From Anoplopoma fimbria (taxonomy: Eukaryota > Chordata > Actinopteri > Perciformes > Anoplopomatidae), in contig NC_072456.1 of the NCBI RefSeq assembly GCF_027596085.1, forward strand, positions 14,956,744 to 15,020,743: a stretch of 64,000 nucleotides of DNA. Reading direction: 5' to 3'. Shown one piece after another: positions 32,037-55,840 of the stretch. Below the pieces are notes generated by a model. It ran no database searches, was not told where the DNA came from, and saw nothing but the letters and a program-made list of their open reading frames with translations. Numbering within the stretch: the first letter of the stretch is position 1; every line of letters begins with the position of its first letter. The position numbers and the translations under genes were made by a program.

Positions 32037-33987
32037 GCCTGGTTGCAGCGTGTGTGTCGTTTTAAAACAAACCAAAGCCAAACGGCTCTAACTTAGCAAT
32101 GTGCCACGCTAGCCAAGTTGACGGGCACTTTCTTTGACAGAAACTGCTCCACATCTGAAGTTATGTTATCCATCGTCCTTCACACGGACTCCTCTACCTG
32201 TGCGTGCAGTCTGAACAGGGCTATACCGATCAGCATTAGCCTGCCGTAGTGCTTATTGCTGCACCTCAACACCAGAGACGTAGTGCTATGCATAACCAAA
32301 GATGCACACAGTGCATGTCTTTTGCATGACTGCAGGGAGATGATTTTAAAGATGATTTTCTATCTCTTGTTTTCCCTCCATTTATTTATCAGCTGACTAC
32401 ATCTGTTTCTGTCCTTCAATTCTGTTGAGTACTTCTCTCTGAATGGTTCCTATCAGCTGCGGGTTGGAATGATGATAGCTGAAACTTAAAAATCAGACCA
32501 GCCTGTGGAGCTTTGATACGCTCCCGATGGTCTTATCCTTTCTCTCTTTCTCCAATCAGCAGTGATGGCAGTATTACTTTCCTCGTCTTTGACATGATTT
32601 AAACCAATTTAATGATCAATGATCGGAGGATATTCTTCCCCTGCAGTTGGAACTGTAGATGAATGCATAATCAATGCAAACATACAATAGGACACGAGGA
32701 GGTCGTCTCAGAGGCATTGATATGTTTTTTGTGTCCATCTTTTCTACGACTTTGGTCTTCGAGAGTAGATTTAAAATCTGTCCGTTTCAGATGTCTGTAG
32801 ATGTCTCTGTCTGACCACGTTGGGTTTAAGAGTACAAACCTCTCTCCTTGACGGGCCTCTCTTGAAGACCAAATGGCAATCCTAGAATTTTCAGGTTATT
32901 TAAAGTAGCACAAATAATGTATTTCTAATGTTGATGCACGTGTCTGCAATATCGACACTCGACTGATACTGTATATGCATTCTCGCTCATGTCGCCAGAA
33001 GAGGAGATTTTACATCCACACTTGCTGTAAGGTCCAAGCAAAAACAAATGGTCCCAAGAAGAAATTTCAATATGCAACAAGTTATTATGCATGGCAAAAT
33101 GTAATTTATCTTTTGTGTGCTGTTTTTAAAAAAAATTGGGCTTGATGTTTTGATGGGGAAGAAAATTGTGTAAGGAAAAAAGACAAAACAAAACAAAGAT
33201 TTGAGTGAAAGGAACAGCTGAAGTCGAGCGTGTGCACTTTAAAAAATGTGTTGTGCCTGTCACACTCCGAGACATTATGTTTGGATTGAGAAGAAATGGC
33301 AAAGCTGGCGTTCTGTGGAATCTGGCGGTGCTAAGACCTCTTTTTAAAAAAAATTGTTTTCACTCAGGGGTGGTGGGCACTACCTGCCGCATGGTTTTAG
33401 GTCGTCATCTTTTCCTTTTGTCAATTTCAAAGTGCTCTCGATGGGTTTCACATTTCGTACGTCTTGGCTTCGGTGATTTCTCAAATGTCCCTTTGAGAAA
33501 GAACAATGCTTTTCATTGAGATTAACTTCAGTTTCAATTCAGCTTCTCAGAATGCTCCCCCCCCCCCCCCTCTTATGACCCTTTTTAAACAGACCTGACA
33601 ATGCATATCAGCGCTACATCTCAATGATTTGACATCATCCTTGTTGTGGAACCTGTTCTTGACGAGGTGTAGCGAGTGGCTTTACTTTTGCTCCTGTTTT
33701 AAGAGTCCTTCATATGTTCAGCCAAGATTTTTGTCAACTTGCCGTATACAGTACTGTCAGTTGTTATAATCCCCCCCACAAGGGGGCAGCACACACATCC
33801 ACTGTCCCTGATGCAAGAATCTCAATGATGAGGACAGTATTTGTGTGGTTTTGCACTATTCAAAGTGTTGTAAATAATTTTTCTATCAATTGTTGATGTC
33901 CTTAATTCTAATGGTCCTATAAATATATTTATTTGCATTTTGTGTAATTCAAAGTAGTCTCTGTGAGATGGCTTTGCTATTGTTTAA

Positions 33988-33993
33988 AATAAA
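33988..33993 (+). terminator. gramd2b: polyadenylation signal AATAAA of the GRAMD2 gene
   Basis: AATAAA in the context 'gtttaaaataaatcaagt', about 2.3 kb after the stop and before the oppositely oriented lim2 gene. Confidence 0.55.
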
Positions 33994-34010
33994 TCAAGTA
34001 TTGCGAAGTA

Positions 34011-35080
34011 AATATGCTATTGTGTATTTTTCTGGAAAATGAAATCGATCGAGTAAAGTTGTGGGGAGTGTCACGGGTAAATTGGAAACAAGTGAAAATC
34101 TTTACAGAACACATAACCCCATTTTTATTTCACATTGTATTTTTTGAGAGCTAATACTTATACTGGAAACAGCTTAAAACTTGTTATATTCAAGATAAGA
34201 TCTAGAAATATTGACATACATTTTTATTTTTTTTAAATTGCTGCAAAGTGTTTGCAGTGCAGATTTTCTGTAGTTTGACAGGAACTTGTTAGTTTTGGAT
34301 GATTTAAACTCAACTGAATCAGACTGAATCTGGAATACTGTCAATACTTCGTACTAATTTATACTCTTTTGCTTTTGATATTTTATCATTATTACGTCTG
34401 TATAAAGTCATCCATGTCATAGGATAATTTAGAAGTACGAAGTCGAACACATTTGCAGTTAAATGCATCTGCGTTCCCAAATACATTGGTCCTCTATAAG
34501 ATTAATCAGTTCTGAGCTAAAGAGATCTACATCTTCAAGCAATCTGCAGCTAGCCCAACCACTTCATCTCCTGTTAAATCTGCTGCAACAGAGACATTGT
34601 ATTATGCTTATGAATGGATATTGTGCACAATAGGTTGGTGCACCATCTAGTGGAGAATCTCCTAAATACAGAAAGAAAACGATGCTACGTTTGGAATGGG
34701 CATTTTAATTCTGATTGATGGCTCACATCAGCCAAGGAATGTTAAAGGTGGGTTTTAACAAAATCAGTAATGGTTCATATGTTATTTGATTCAGTAAAAT
34801 TTAAAGTAGTATTATGAAATGTTTCTCACTTTGCCATTATTTTCTCCATACTTAGAGATGATACAAAATAAACATAATCAGTGGTGTAACAAATCCAATT
34901 TTCTAGGGTCAGGTAGTCCTGTGTATGAGGAATTTGGTGTTTGCTCATCTGTATGGTGTTAAATTATTGAATCTTCCAATTTCCCTTGAAAAAGGTGAGA
35001 TGATTTCGAGTCAACATTAAAACAAACATTTTCATTGAATCAGAGTTTCAGTAAAACCACACAGGAGTTTATGATTTCTA
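34011..35080. other. convergent intergenic gap between the GRAMD2 gene and lim2
   Basis: About 1 kb of AT-rich DNA between two 3' ends. I see no exon or recognisable repeat. Confidence 0.5.
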
Positions 35081-35086
35081 TTTATT
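35081..35086 (-). terminator. lim2: lim2 polyadenylation signal
   Basis: TTTATT on the plus strand is AATAAA on the minus strand, 75 nt after the lim2 stop codon. Confidence 0.5.
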
Positions 35087-35160
35087 CCATTCTAGCTACT
35101 CAAAAGCAGCAGTGACATCCATTGCAACAGTCCTGGAGCCAATCAGCATGTTCATCTTGT

Positions 35161-35231
35161 TCAGCTCTCCGGGTTGTTTGAAGGAGCCGGTTCTGCAGTG
35201 GTCCGCTGGTAAGCACAGAGCTGAAACACAC
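35161..35231 (-). CDS. lim2: lim2 coding exon 4 (terminal)
   Basis: It encodes residues 152-174 (VFQLCAYQRTTAEPAPSNNP), the end of the last helix and the cytosolic tail. The stop is TGA at 35161-35163; the acceptor is TTTCAG|GTG. Confidence 0.87.
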
Positions 35232-36987
35232 CTGAAAGAAACCAAACGGCAGTCATTTCCAAATAGAACTGATAAAGTTTAATTTATTAATTACACATCC
35301 ATTACTATGGAGGTTGTGGATGATTGTTAGTTATCTATTATTGTTACCGAAGACTGAAACCTTTCAAATCAACAAGAGAAGAAATAGCTTCCAAAGGTGC
35401 AAACAGGTTTTAGAAATGCCCAATGTTGCAAAGCACACTTTTGGATACTCTCATCAAGGCTGCTAAAGATTTCAGTCCCCACAGTTTACTCACGACAAAC
35501 ATTTTTTTGCTAAATAAATAAGCAAAATACACAAATACACTAAGTACCTGCTGCAAAAGCCAAAATGATGGCCACCCAGCAGATGATGTAGGACCACGAG
35601 AAGCGCCAGTCCACGAAGCGTTTGCCAAAGAAAGTGACAGTCACTCCGGTGTAAATTGCCAAAGCCAGCAGAGCAAGAAAACCTGAGAATAAAGGGGGAG
35701 AGGGAATTGTAAAAAGCAAAACATGAATGTAAGCAAACCAGATACAGGAAAGGAGCTCCAACCTATAGAACCTGTCAACATATATGTAAAGTGCACAAAG
35801 ACCAACTACTGTTTTAAGCCCGTGACAAAAGGTCCTGAACAAGTCTGATGCACCCATTTTAAAAAAAAGTGATTTCTGTTGATTTCACAGAAATGACTCT
35901 GCAATCTTATAATCCCATGGCTTTGAAGAAGTACATCAGGTTAATAATAAGATGGACTTGCTCATTTTATGTGTTACCTGACAGGACCAGGGCGATGCCG
36001 CCTGTACGGACCCTCCTGTTCTTGGTGCCGTTAGTGAAGGCGCTCAGGCCGAGCACCACGCCGGCGAAGCAGCTCAGCACTGCCAGCAGCATAAAGGCCC
36101 GTGTGGCGTCCCAGAAGGCTGGACACAAAGAGCACATACACAACAAGAGTTACTTCGACTTCTTAAAATACTGTTATTTAAGTATGAATGAGCAGAAATT
36201 TTATGGTAATGTGAATTTATCATTTTGCCAGTGTGAGATTGTTTCACACTCGCAATGCATAGTTCCCCTGCAGTATTGCCTAGGCCTACTGTGCAGGTGG
36301 GTCTTTTCAACTATTTGAAAGTTTTTTCTTTATTTTAAAAGTTTTCTTCATATTAATGGTGGATTCTTGTCTTCCTTCAATCTGCTCTTCTTTTTTCTTT
36401 TTTTCTCTGCTTTCAAACTATTTGGCACGATTGAAGTAAGTGTTCTTTCCATCAATAAAAAAATGAGCTAGCCATGTCTTCAGACAACCTAATTAATGTC
36501 ACTAGTAAATCTATCGAGGTGCTTTCAAACAGGTGTAATGTGCTTTGGTTTGCAGAAATGACTACCAAATTTGAGGTTGTTTTCTGAATAGATCAGCGTG
36601 ATATTAGTATTTGATCAAAAATTGTCAAAGCGGTCAGTGCATTTGATATCTTTTGATTTCACATTTACTTTGTAAATGATCAATAGGACACTAGATTATA
36701 TCAGATTGTATTGGTACATTTTTGGTTATGATGATTATAATTTATTCATATTCTGGAGTAATTTCCTCAGAAACACTCAACTGGTCCAAATGGGTTCCGA
36801 AGTACTCACCTACAGTAATGGTGTGGGCATGGCATTTGTGGTTGATGCAGAACCTCCAAAGCCCCTGATTGGCTGAGCTACCTGAGTATCGATACTGCAT
36901 CCAAAAGTCGGTTGCCGTAGAAACAATGAGAAGCACCAGGGCAGCCAAACCGCAGATTGTGCCCCCTCCCGCTAAAGTATACAGCAT
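35161..36987 (-). CDS. lim2: lens fibre membrane intrinsic protein LIM2 / MP20 (four coding exons)
   Basis: LIM2 (MP20) is a four-pass membrane protein of lens fibre cells in the PMP22/claudin superfamily; it supports fibre-cell contact and fusion and lens clarity. The coding exons are 36810-36987, 35978-36118, 35548-35682 and 35161-35231. They sum to 525 nt, giving 174 aa (mammalian LIM2 has about 173). Membrane helices lie near residues 4-25, 64-87, 99-125 and 137-160. The extracellular loop holds W29, GLW at 42-44 and the cysteine pair C47/C52, the superfamily signature. ATDFWMQYR, ATRAFML, LALAIYTGVTV and DWRFSWSYI match LIM2. Fish carry several lim2 paralogues, so the exact member is uncertain. 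The C-tail (PAPSNNPES) differs from the mammalian one. Confidence 0.9.
35548..35682 (-). CDS. lim2: lim2 coding exon 3
   Basis: It encodes residues 107-152: LALAIYTGVTVTFFGKRFVD and WRFSWSYIICWVAIILAF, i.e. third helix, second extracellular loop and fourth helix. This is the most conserved LIM2 segment. Confidence 0.93.
35978..36118 (-). CDS. lim2: lim2 coding exon 2
   Basis: It encodes residues 60-107: FWDATRAFMLLAVLSCFAGV (second helix), an NGTKNRR cytosolic loop, and the start of the third helix. It is bounded by TCCAG|CC and GTCAG|GTAAC. Confidence 0.92.
36810..36987 (-). CDS. lim2: lim2 coding exon 1
   Basis: ATG at 36987. It encodes residues 1-60: first helix (TLAGGGTICGLAALVLLIVS) and the extracellular loop with GLWRFC. 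The donor is GTAG|GTGAG. A possible acceptor (CTGAACAG) about 50 nt upstream suggests that the ATG lies in the second exon of the transcript, as in mammalian LIM2. Confidence 0.92.
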
Positions 36988-37041
36988 CTTAGAGAAGCCA
37001 GGGGAAGAACTGTCCTCCTAAACATGCAGCAACTGTTCAGG

Positions 37042-38184
37042 GAAGAGAGGAGAAGTCAGAAAGAGTGCATCATTTAGACATCATGCTCAATGATTAACTC
37101 ATTAATGCCCTGAAAGACAAAAATACACATTATACAGTATTATCAATTTCAACTCAAGATGACAAAGGTCACGTTTCCTTGCCATTTCTACATTCCAGTG
37201 GGCTATTCTCTCTCCTATCCACTCTTATGCAAATCAAGCACTTTACATTCGTGTAGGTCAGAACAGAACCTATTAAGTGTCCTAGATGTGCTGCAGTTCT
37301 AAATCAGCAAATAATTGGTTATGGGAGGTTTCCGTGATACCTTCACTGACCTGCTGCCAACTTGCTGCTTCGCTTTTACAATCTGAGCCAGGTTTAAGTG
37401 TATTTAAGTGCCCACTTTAGTTTTAGAGCAGACAGAATAGATTGAACACACAAAAAAAACCAAATGTCCAAGATGAAATCGATTCCTAACAGTTAGAAAA
37501 CAATAGCTAGATTCATTTTTCTGGTTTTGGAATTACCAGATGGTCGTTATTAAGCATTTTTCAGATGATATAAAAGCCAGAGATTTGACATCAACATTTC
37601 AATCATACATGCCCGCACATGAGACAAGAGAATGAGTCATTCTTTGGTGACGCTGTCAAATCAGTCACATCCAGCAACTCGACCCAAACCGCTGTATGAC
37701 AATGAGCTTGCCTATCAGGCAGTTCAGAGCTATTGTTCACCACTAATTCCCCTCTATGCACCACAAACTAATCTTCCAATACTGAGCAACTGAACTGTCA
37801 GCAGTGTCGCTCTCTGTCACACAGCCAGCAAACCCATGATTTCATATACTGATTCTGGACTGCTACAAAGCTCTTGAAAACCAATGAATTCCAAAATCAC
37901 ATCCTAATAAGACCTATTCATCTGACTGTTCATGTTGCTTGACTTAATAAAACAACAGTATTGTCAAACACCAGAGTCCCTTGCCCATGTTTGTTAGCCG
38001 TAAAGATATTTTCCCTAAATAAAGGTCTCCGAACTTCTCATCTCTTCTTTGTAGTTCCGATTGTAGTTCCAAAAAGCAGGTTCTTAGTTGTTCATTTGTC
38101 TTTTAGACCCTCAAAGAAAGTAGAATCTTACTGGAAGTAGAATAAAAACAGGTTCTGTGTAAGTCCAAGTCTCTTTTCTGATAC
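37042..38184 (-). other. inferred first intron of lim2
   Basis: No coding similarity is seen. If the upstream non-coding exon is real, this 1.1-kb stretch is an intron. Confidence 0.35.
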
Positions 38185-38246
38185 CTCTGGGTTGGCCGGT
38201 GTCTCTCCAGGGTTGCTGGCTGTGACAGTGTGCCTATCCTTTTTAA
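38185..38246 (-). promoter_or_regulatory. lim2: inferred lim2 core promoter and non-coding exon 1
   Basis: On the minus strand a TATA-like TTAAAAA (38246-38240) is followed about 30 bp later by a short stretch ending in the good donor CAGAG|GTATCAG at 38185. This would give a non-coding first exon of about 25-30 nt joined to the exon that carries the ATG. It is inferred from motif spacing only. Confidence 0.35.
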
Positions 38247-38776
38247 GCCCAGTACCCCTAGCTCTCATTGTCCATCTCACAAAAGAGGGAATGATCCAGC
38301 GCAGCATGTGAGTGATGCTAAATCCCTGCTTGCGCTCTTCTCTGCAATTACCTCTACTCCTCTATCAGCCCTCTTTCTCTCTAACCTCTTGCACTTTGTC
38401 CATCTTTTTGTGTCCTGCATGACTTCTTTTCATTTTTCCCCCATCTTCCATTTATTTCTCATGTAGCTGATCTTTCATGGCGCCTACTGTAAATGCATCA
38501 CAAGATTTTTTTTTTTGGCCAAAATGCCATGAGCATGTCCCAACCCCCACAGTTTAGCCATGCCAGTGATGGGAGTATGCAGGACAGGTTTTAGCAGTCC
38601 TTCTATGGATACCCAACATAGGCAATTACCAAGAGGAGAATTGTGTGTTGTGCATCCTGCATATGCCAGGGAAATAAAAAACAAAAACAAATATATTTTT
38701 TGTTATTTATATTGGTGTTTCTATTTTTTGGGAAATAACAAACACAACAGCGAGCAGTGTGATGACACTTTATAAC
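38247..38776. other. intergenic gap between lim2 and wdr47
   Basis: About 0.5 kb between the inferred lim2 promoter and the most distal wdr47 polyadenylation hexamers. Nothing coding is seen. Confidence 0.45.
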
Positions 38777-38782
38777 TTTATT
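38777..38782 (-). terminator. wdr47: candidate distal wdr47 polyadenylation signal
   Basis: AATAAA on the minus strand, one of a cluster (also at 38830-38835 and near 38870-38882) about 1.8 kb after the wdr47 stop codon. Nearer hexamers also exist, so the site actually used is uncertain. Confidence 0.35.
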
Positions 38783-40593
38783 TCATCAGTTAACTGACAG
38801 CTCCAAAGTGTAACTTAAAAATAGCTTCATTTATTCAAAAGCAAGAACATGTGGTATTAGACAGCCACTATTTTATTATTTTATTAGATTGAACCCCAAT
38901 GACACCTTGGTAGTTCCATCATTACACGTATGCACAAACATTGTTTTAAAACAGCACAGGTTTCAAATGACACTCAGTATGCCACTGTGAGCTACAGATA
39001 ATGTAAAATATGATGCATAATACCCTCTCCTCTCTCACATCCATCAGGCGTCTGCATAGGTGATCAGTGAAAGTGAAGAAAAAAATCAGAGCCTTATTTG
39101 TACAAGTTATAGATGTGACTACGGGTTTCCATTCACATTGTGCAGTCCAGCAGCATTCTTATCTTTAAAGTGCCTTATTAGCATTTTCTTGCTAATTTTC
39201 TGTCATTTCTTTGATCATTTTGTATCTTTGTTTTAAAAATATTTTATTTTGTGGGACAACAATTACATAATTCATCTTCTACACTTTGAGGAGGTGATCA
39301 GTGATTGAGATCCAACCAAAACTAGTGTCATTTCTCCTCACCCAATCACCTTCTCCAACTGCACTAAGCTTTGCTTTTACTGTGCTTATCCTTTCAAATG
39401 ACCCTGAACCAAGATCTGAATTTAATCCACGAAAACAGGTTTCTGAGATCCAGACCCAACCTTATTCCCATGTTGCAATCTTTCTATATAGTGTTAAGAA
39501 CTCAACATTGAAACAAAATTGTAGGTCTAAGACACATTTACAAATTATTCATCACCGAATTGCTATTTTCGACATTTGTGTAAAGCGCAGATTACTCTCA
39601 CTTTTTCAATAGTAACGTAACAGACGTAAGGAAAAACACTTATGTGTGCACAAATGCTAACGGGTGATCATTTTCTGCATTACAGTGACATTAAATATCA
39701 AAATAAAGCTGCAAATAAATAAATAAATCTCTCAATCTATCCACACACCCAAAAATCTCTACAAATGTTACAAAAAGGCACATTATGATATGCATAACAA
39801 AACGTGGCTTCTTTCCACAACATGAAGAGTCCAGATCACTGCTCTCTGTAGAAAGAGAGACAGCAACCGCTTTATGTTGCATCATGTTGGCGTTTTTTTT
39901 GTACCAAGTTCTGACTTAACCTGACCTAAATGTAGTTTGGCATTGTGAGAAAAAACATGAAAGTGCGCTTGCAGTGAACTTACTCATGGCTTTCAATACA
40001 GCCATTATCAGTCCTCTCTAGATTCTAACTACATAGTTCCCAACTACATCTTTGCGGGATCAATAAGGTTAATCTTTATGCTTTACTTACAAAAGCCAAC
40101 AGGTATTAAGCACAAACACACACGCGCCCACACACACCCTAAATTGGAAATTAACCTAACAATATTTCTTAAAAGACACCTTAATGCTAATATTTCATGT
40201 TTCCTCATTCACAGCATTTACAAAATGTTCTTATTAGTTTCCTTTAATTATTTTTGCTTTTAATTACACACACACTTTCAGAATAATGTGTTTGCTAGCA
40301 CACACAAACACTGGCACATACTCACAAAGACATATACAGTAGTATGCAAACACACACACGATCAAGTTTTCCACTTTTACACATCCGTCACACAATTTAT
40401 ACACACACACACACACAAACACACACAAGGTTAACTCTTAACTGAGCAGCATATAAACAGCTTGATGCTCACAGTGTGTGCACACCAACGCACACCGCAG
40501 CAGGAAGCGATCCCATACTGGGAAGTGTGGACACTGTGTTCTTGTGCTTCCCAGTGCTGCTGTTTGTTAACCAGTGTCTCTCCAGAGAACAGC
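38783..40593 (-). other. wdr47: probable wdr47 3'UTR
   Basis: Non-coding sequence after the stop codon, with imperfect CA clusters (about 40107-40430) and an AAAT run near 39714-39727. No exon of another gene is seen. Confidence 0.4.
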
Positions 40594-53005
<12,412 letters not shown>

Positions 53006-53837
53006 TTATGAGAAATGTAGCCTACTTCCATACTTCATGATGTAACACCTAAAATCAAAGGTTGAACTGATTTGTAAAACATAGAGATTTTTCAGTATAT
53101 TGTTTCCGTGTGAGTATCACAATCATTGCTTAAAGATGATAATTTTCAAATTCGAGGAGTCTCACGTCACTATTAACATACATGCGGTTGTTGAATAGTC
53201 CAAAGTTAAAGATTTTATCAAATGTTCTGTAGAAGGAAAAAACACACGCTTGTTATTGGATTTAAGAAACATGTTGACAACACAATAGTTGATTTTCTGA
53301 TATGCAGCACTTAAAGTACAGCATTATCTGTCACTGTGTGTGAAACAAGATGAGCGAGTTTGAGATCAATGCTAATGATGTAAACAACGACAAATGCTCA
53401 TTCAACACTGACCTAATGTTTTTGAAATTTCGATTCAAATCAACACCTGTGCTTCTACTGGAAATAGTTACTTCAAAGTATGTGTTTTTTGTGCTCTTCT
53501 CTGGTACTTATTCTAATCCATTGGCACAACATATCCAAACTGTAGCAATATTCAACAGTATGCTGAAAGCGCCTGTATATAGTAACATCCATAATAATAA
53601 TAATCCTTATAATGTCTTACACTAAACATTGTTTTTTTAAAAAAGACCTTTTTATTTGCAAAAAAGCATGGATAGCCTATTTTAGGATCTTGAAAAAGAA
53701 ATTTCTCAGGATGCACTTCTGAACAATCGGGTTGTAAATGGTTAATCAAAGCCAGCATCACATCAGCAGCAGCAATAATAAGGGGACATAAAGGAGTCTT
53801 CATTATGCATGATCCACTCAACCCCCCCTGTGTCTGT

Positions 53838-53847
53838 CTGTGTGTGT

Positions 53848-53919
<72 letters not shown>
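53838..53919. repeat. (TG)n microsatellite in wdr47 intron 1
   Basis: About 40 TG units with one early TC interruption. An inverted CA partner lies at 54152-54199. Confidence 0.97.
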
Positions 53920-53921
<2 letters not shown>

Positions 53922-54138
53922 TAAGATGCCTCTGGGTGTCTGTGCTGGAGGCAGAGCAGCCCCCGGTGACACCGCCCCTGTTCATCCCCGCACACACACA
54001 AACCACATCCAGTCTAGTCCTGGTCCGGGATGTGACAGCAGGTCTGCGGCCCAGAACCCTCACCCTCACCCTCAGCACCTTTATCTGAGCTCGGACACAC
54101 CTTTGTTTACGTCAGCATTAGAGCACTAATAGCGCACG

Positions 54139-54151
<13 letters not shown>

Positions 54152-54199
<48 letters not shown>
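54152..54199. repeat. (CA)n microsatellite preceded by (CT)n
   Basis: About 24 CA units after a short CT run (54140-54151), close to the inferred wdr47 promoter. Confidence 0.97.
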
Positions 54200-54202
<3 letters not shown>

Positions 54203-54311
54203 CAAACAACAGCGGACAATACGTGTTCCCTTCTTATATGCAGGATATCGCGCTTGGCTACACCTGTCGATCAGGCTAACACGCCGCCTTTAATCAGCGC
54301 CAAGTCCTCAC

Positions 54312-54560
54312 CTGTCAGTCTGCGCCAACGACACGCCGCATTAAAGTCGTCGCTGTTTTGTTTTTTTTCTCCGCAGTCTCCGAAATGCCACAGGAGCTAC
54401 GAAGCACAGCACAGGACAGAAGGTGTTGGTGTGTTCAAATCCCAGCCAGCGTCTCCGGAAAGGTCCCTTCTGCCCGTCTTTCTTGTACACAGCTCGCGGT
54501 TGCCATGCGGACGCAGCCGCAGCCGCAAACCACCAATCAAGTGTTGTGATGACGCCACGC
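54312..54560 (-). promoter_or_regulatory. wdr47: inferred wdr47 non-coding exon 1 and promoter
   Basis: This is a locally GC- and CpG-richer stretch at the right distance upstream of the first coding exon. On the minus strand it ends in a strong donor, GACAG|GTGAGG, at 54312. A CCAAT box (plus strand, near 54533) and a CRE-like TGACGCCA (near 54548) lie at its outer edge. The exact start of transcription cannot be seen. Confidence 0.45.
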
Positions 54561-54744
54561 AGTCTGCGGGTCACACCCACGACAGAGGGCCGTGATACAA
54601 CTTTCAAATGATTTAGTGGGGACCCTAATAGTACTGTAATTGTGGGTAAAAATGTAACTTAATATTAATAAAAATATTGACAAAAACGAAATAATAACTC
54701 AAGTGCTCTCTATTCTCTTTTCTTTATTTAACTATAGCTACATA

Positions 54745-54972
54745 CAGTACCAGTCAAAAGTTTGGACACACCTTCTCATTCAATGGTTTTTCTTCTATTT
54801 TTATTTTTTTCTACATTGTAGATTAATATTGAAGACATCCAAACTATGAAGGAACACATATGGAATTATGTGGTAAACAAACAAATGCTCAACAAACCAG
54901 AATATGTTTTATATTTTAGATTCTTCAAAGTAGTTGAATGAGAAGGTGTGTCCAAACTTTTGACTGGTACTG
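54745..54972. mobile_element. Tc1/mariner-type palindromic MITE
   Basis: A 228-bp element with perfect 39-bp terminal inverted repeats beginning CAGTACCAGTCAAAAGTTTG, flanked by TA on both sides (54743-54744 and 54973-54974), the classic Tc1/mariner target duplication. It has no coding capacity, so it would have depended on a transposase supplied elsewhere. Confidence 0.92.
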
Positions 54973-54974
54973 TA

Positions 54975-55834
54975 AGTTATTGGATTTGGAAAATGCCATC
55001 AATCTATATAGCATTCAGCATAAACGGCATAAGCGTATAGCCTATGTTTGATATCCCAATTTAGTGTAAACTATACATTTTGGTCAGTCAAAATCATGGG
55101 AAACCAATCTAATATGTCTGGATTCATAGCAACCAATGTCATAAATCACCAAAACTTAAGTAAATACAATTATGCTGAATGGATTTCCTCCTGAAGATTT
55201 TACAAACCAGTCCTTTAACTATTTATATTTCTACTTATTTAAAGTCATGTATATTTCTTGTACCATTATTACTCCAAGTTCCAATCAAGAACAGTATAAA
55301 AAACAGCATAAAAAACAGTACCTTGGAATATCTGGATGGCAATTAACATGTTAAAAATCTATCATTGTGACCAGTATTATGTCCACATTAGGTGACTTAT
55401 TTTAAGTAAAATCTCCAATACCAAACTCAGCTGAGGTGTCCCCAAAGGCCCACTCTTTTCTCAAGATGTTGTCATTTTTCAATTTGCATGAGGGTGTTAC
55501 ATAAATATTTATTGTAAGCTTGTAAACAACATAATTACCATAATTATCTTTAGAAAGGAATTCTCAAAATTAAGTGTTTGATGTCTAGCAATTGTCGAAA
55601 ATTGATACTGCTGCCTAACACAAAAGCTATGATATGTGTCTCCAAAATGTCTACTATAAAACTGTAAAAACAAATAAGATGAATATTTTCACAAATGACA
55701 CCCCGAGTGACCTTTACACCTCCTTAATTCTATCAATCGATACAAAATGAAACCATAGAAATATTATCAGCCCTGCTGAATAGACTTTTTGTTTTTAAAA
55801 TAAACATCACATTAATGCTGAGGCCATGCTTAGT
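54975..55834. other. intergenic gap between camsap2 and wdr47
   Basis: AT-rich, with no exon seen. Confidence 0.45.
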
Positions 55835-55840
55835 TTTATT
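55835..55840 (-). terminator. camsap2: candidate distal camsap2 polyadenylation signal
   Basis: AATAAA on the minus strand, followed on the plus side by a 22-base A run (55848-55869). It lies about 2.2 kb after the stop; several nearer hexamers (for example near 57072) are alternatives. Confidence 0.25.

Larger units (their letters stand above)
31696..34010 (+). other. gramd2b: 3'UTR of the GRAMD2 gene
   Basis: About 2.3 kb runs from the stop codon to just past an AATAAA at 33988-33993. It contains a long (CA)n at 31963-32033 and a C run at 33559-33570. No coding similarity is seen. Confidence 0.6.

Noticed and set aside
54490..54520. RFX X-box in the wdr47 promoter, which would suit a cilia-linked gene
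   Set aside because: Only one half-site (GTTGCCATG) is present. The second half does not match, so the motif is not supported.
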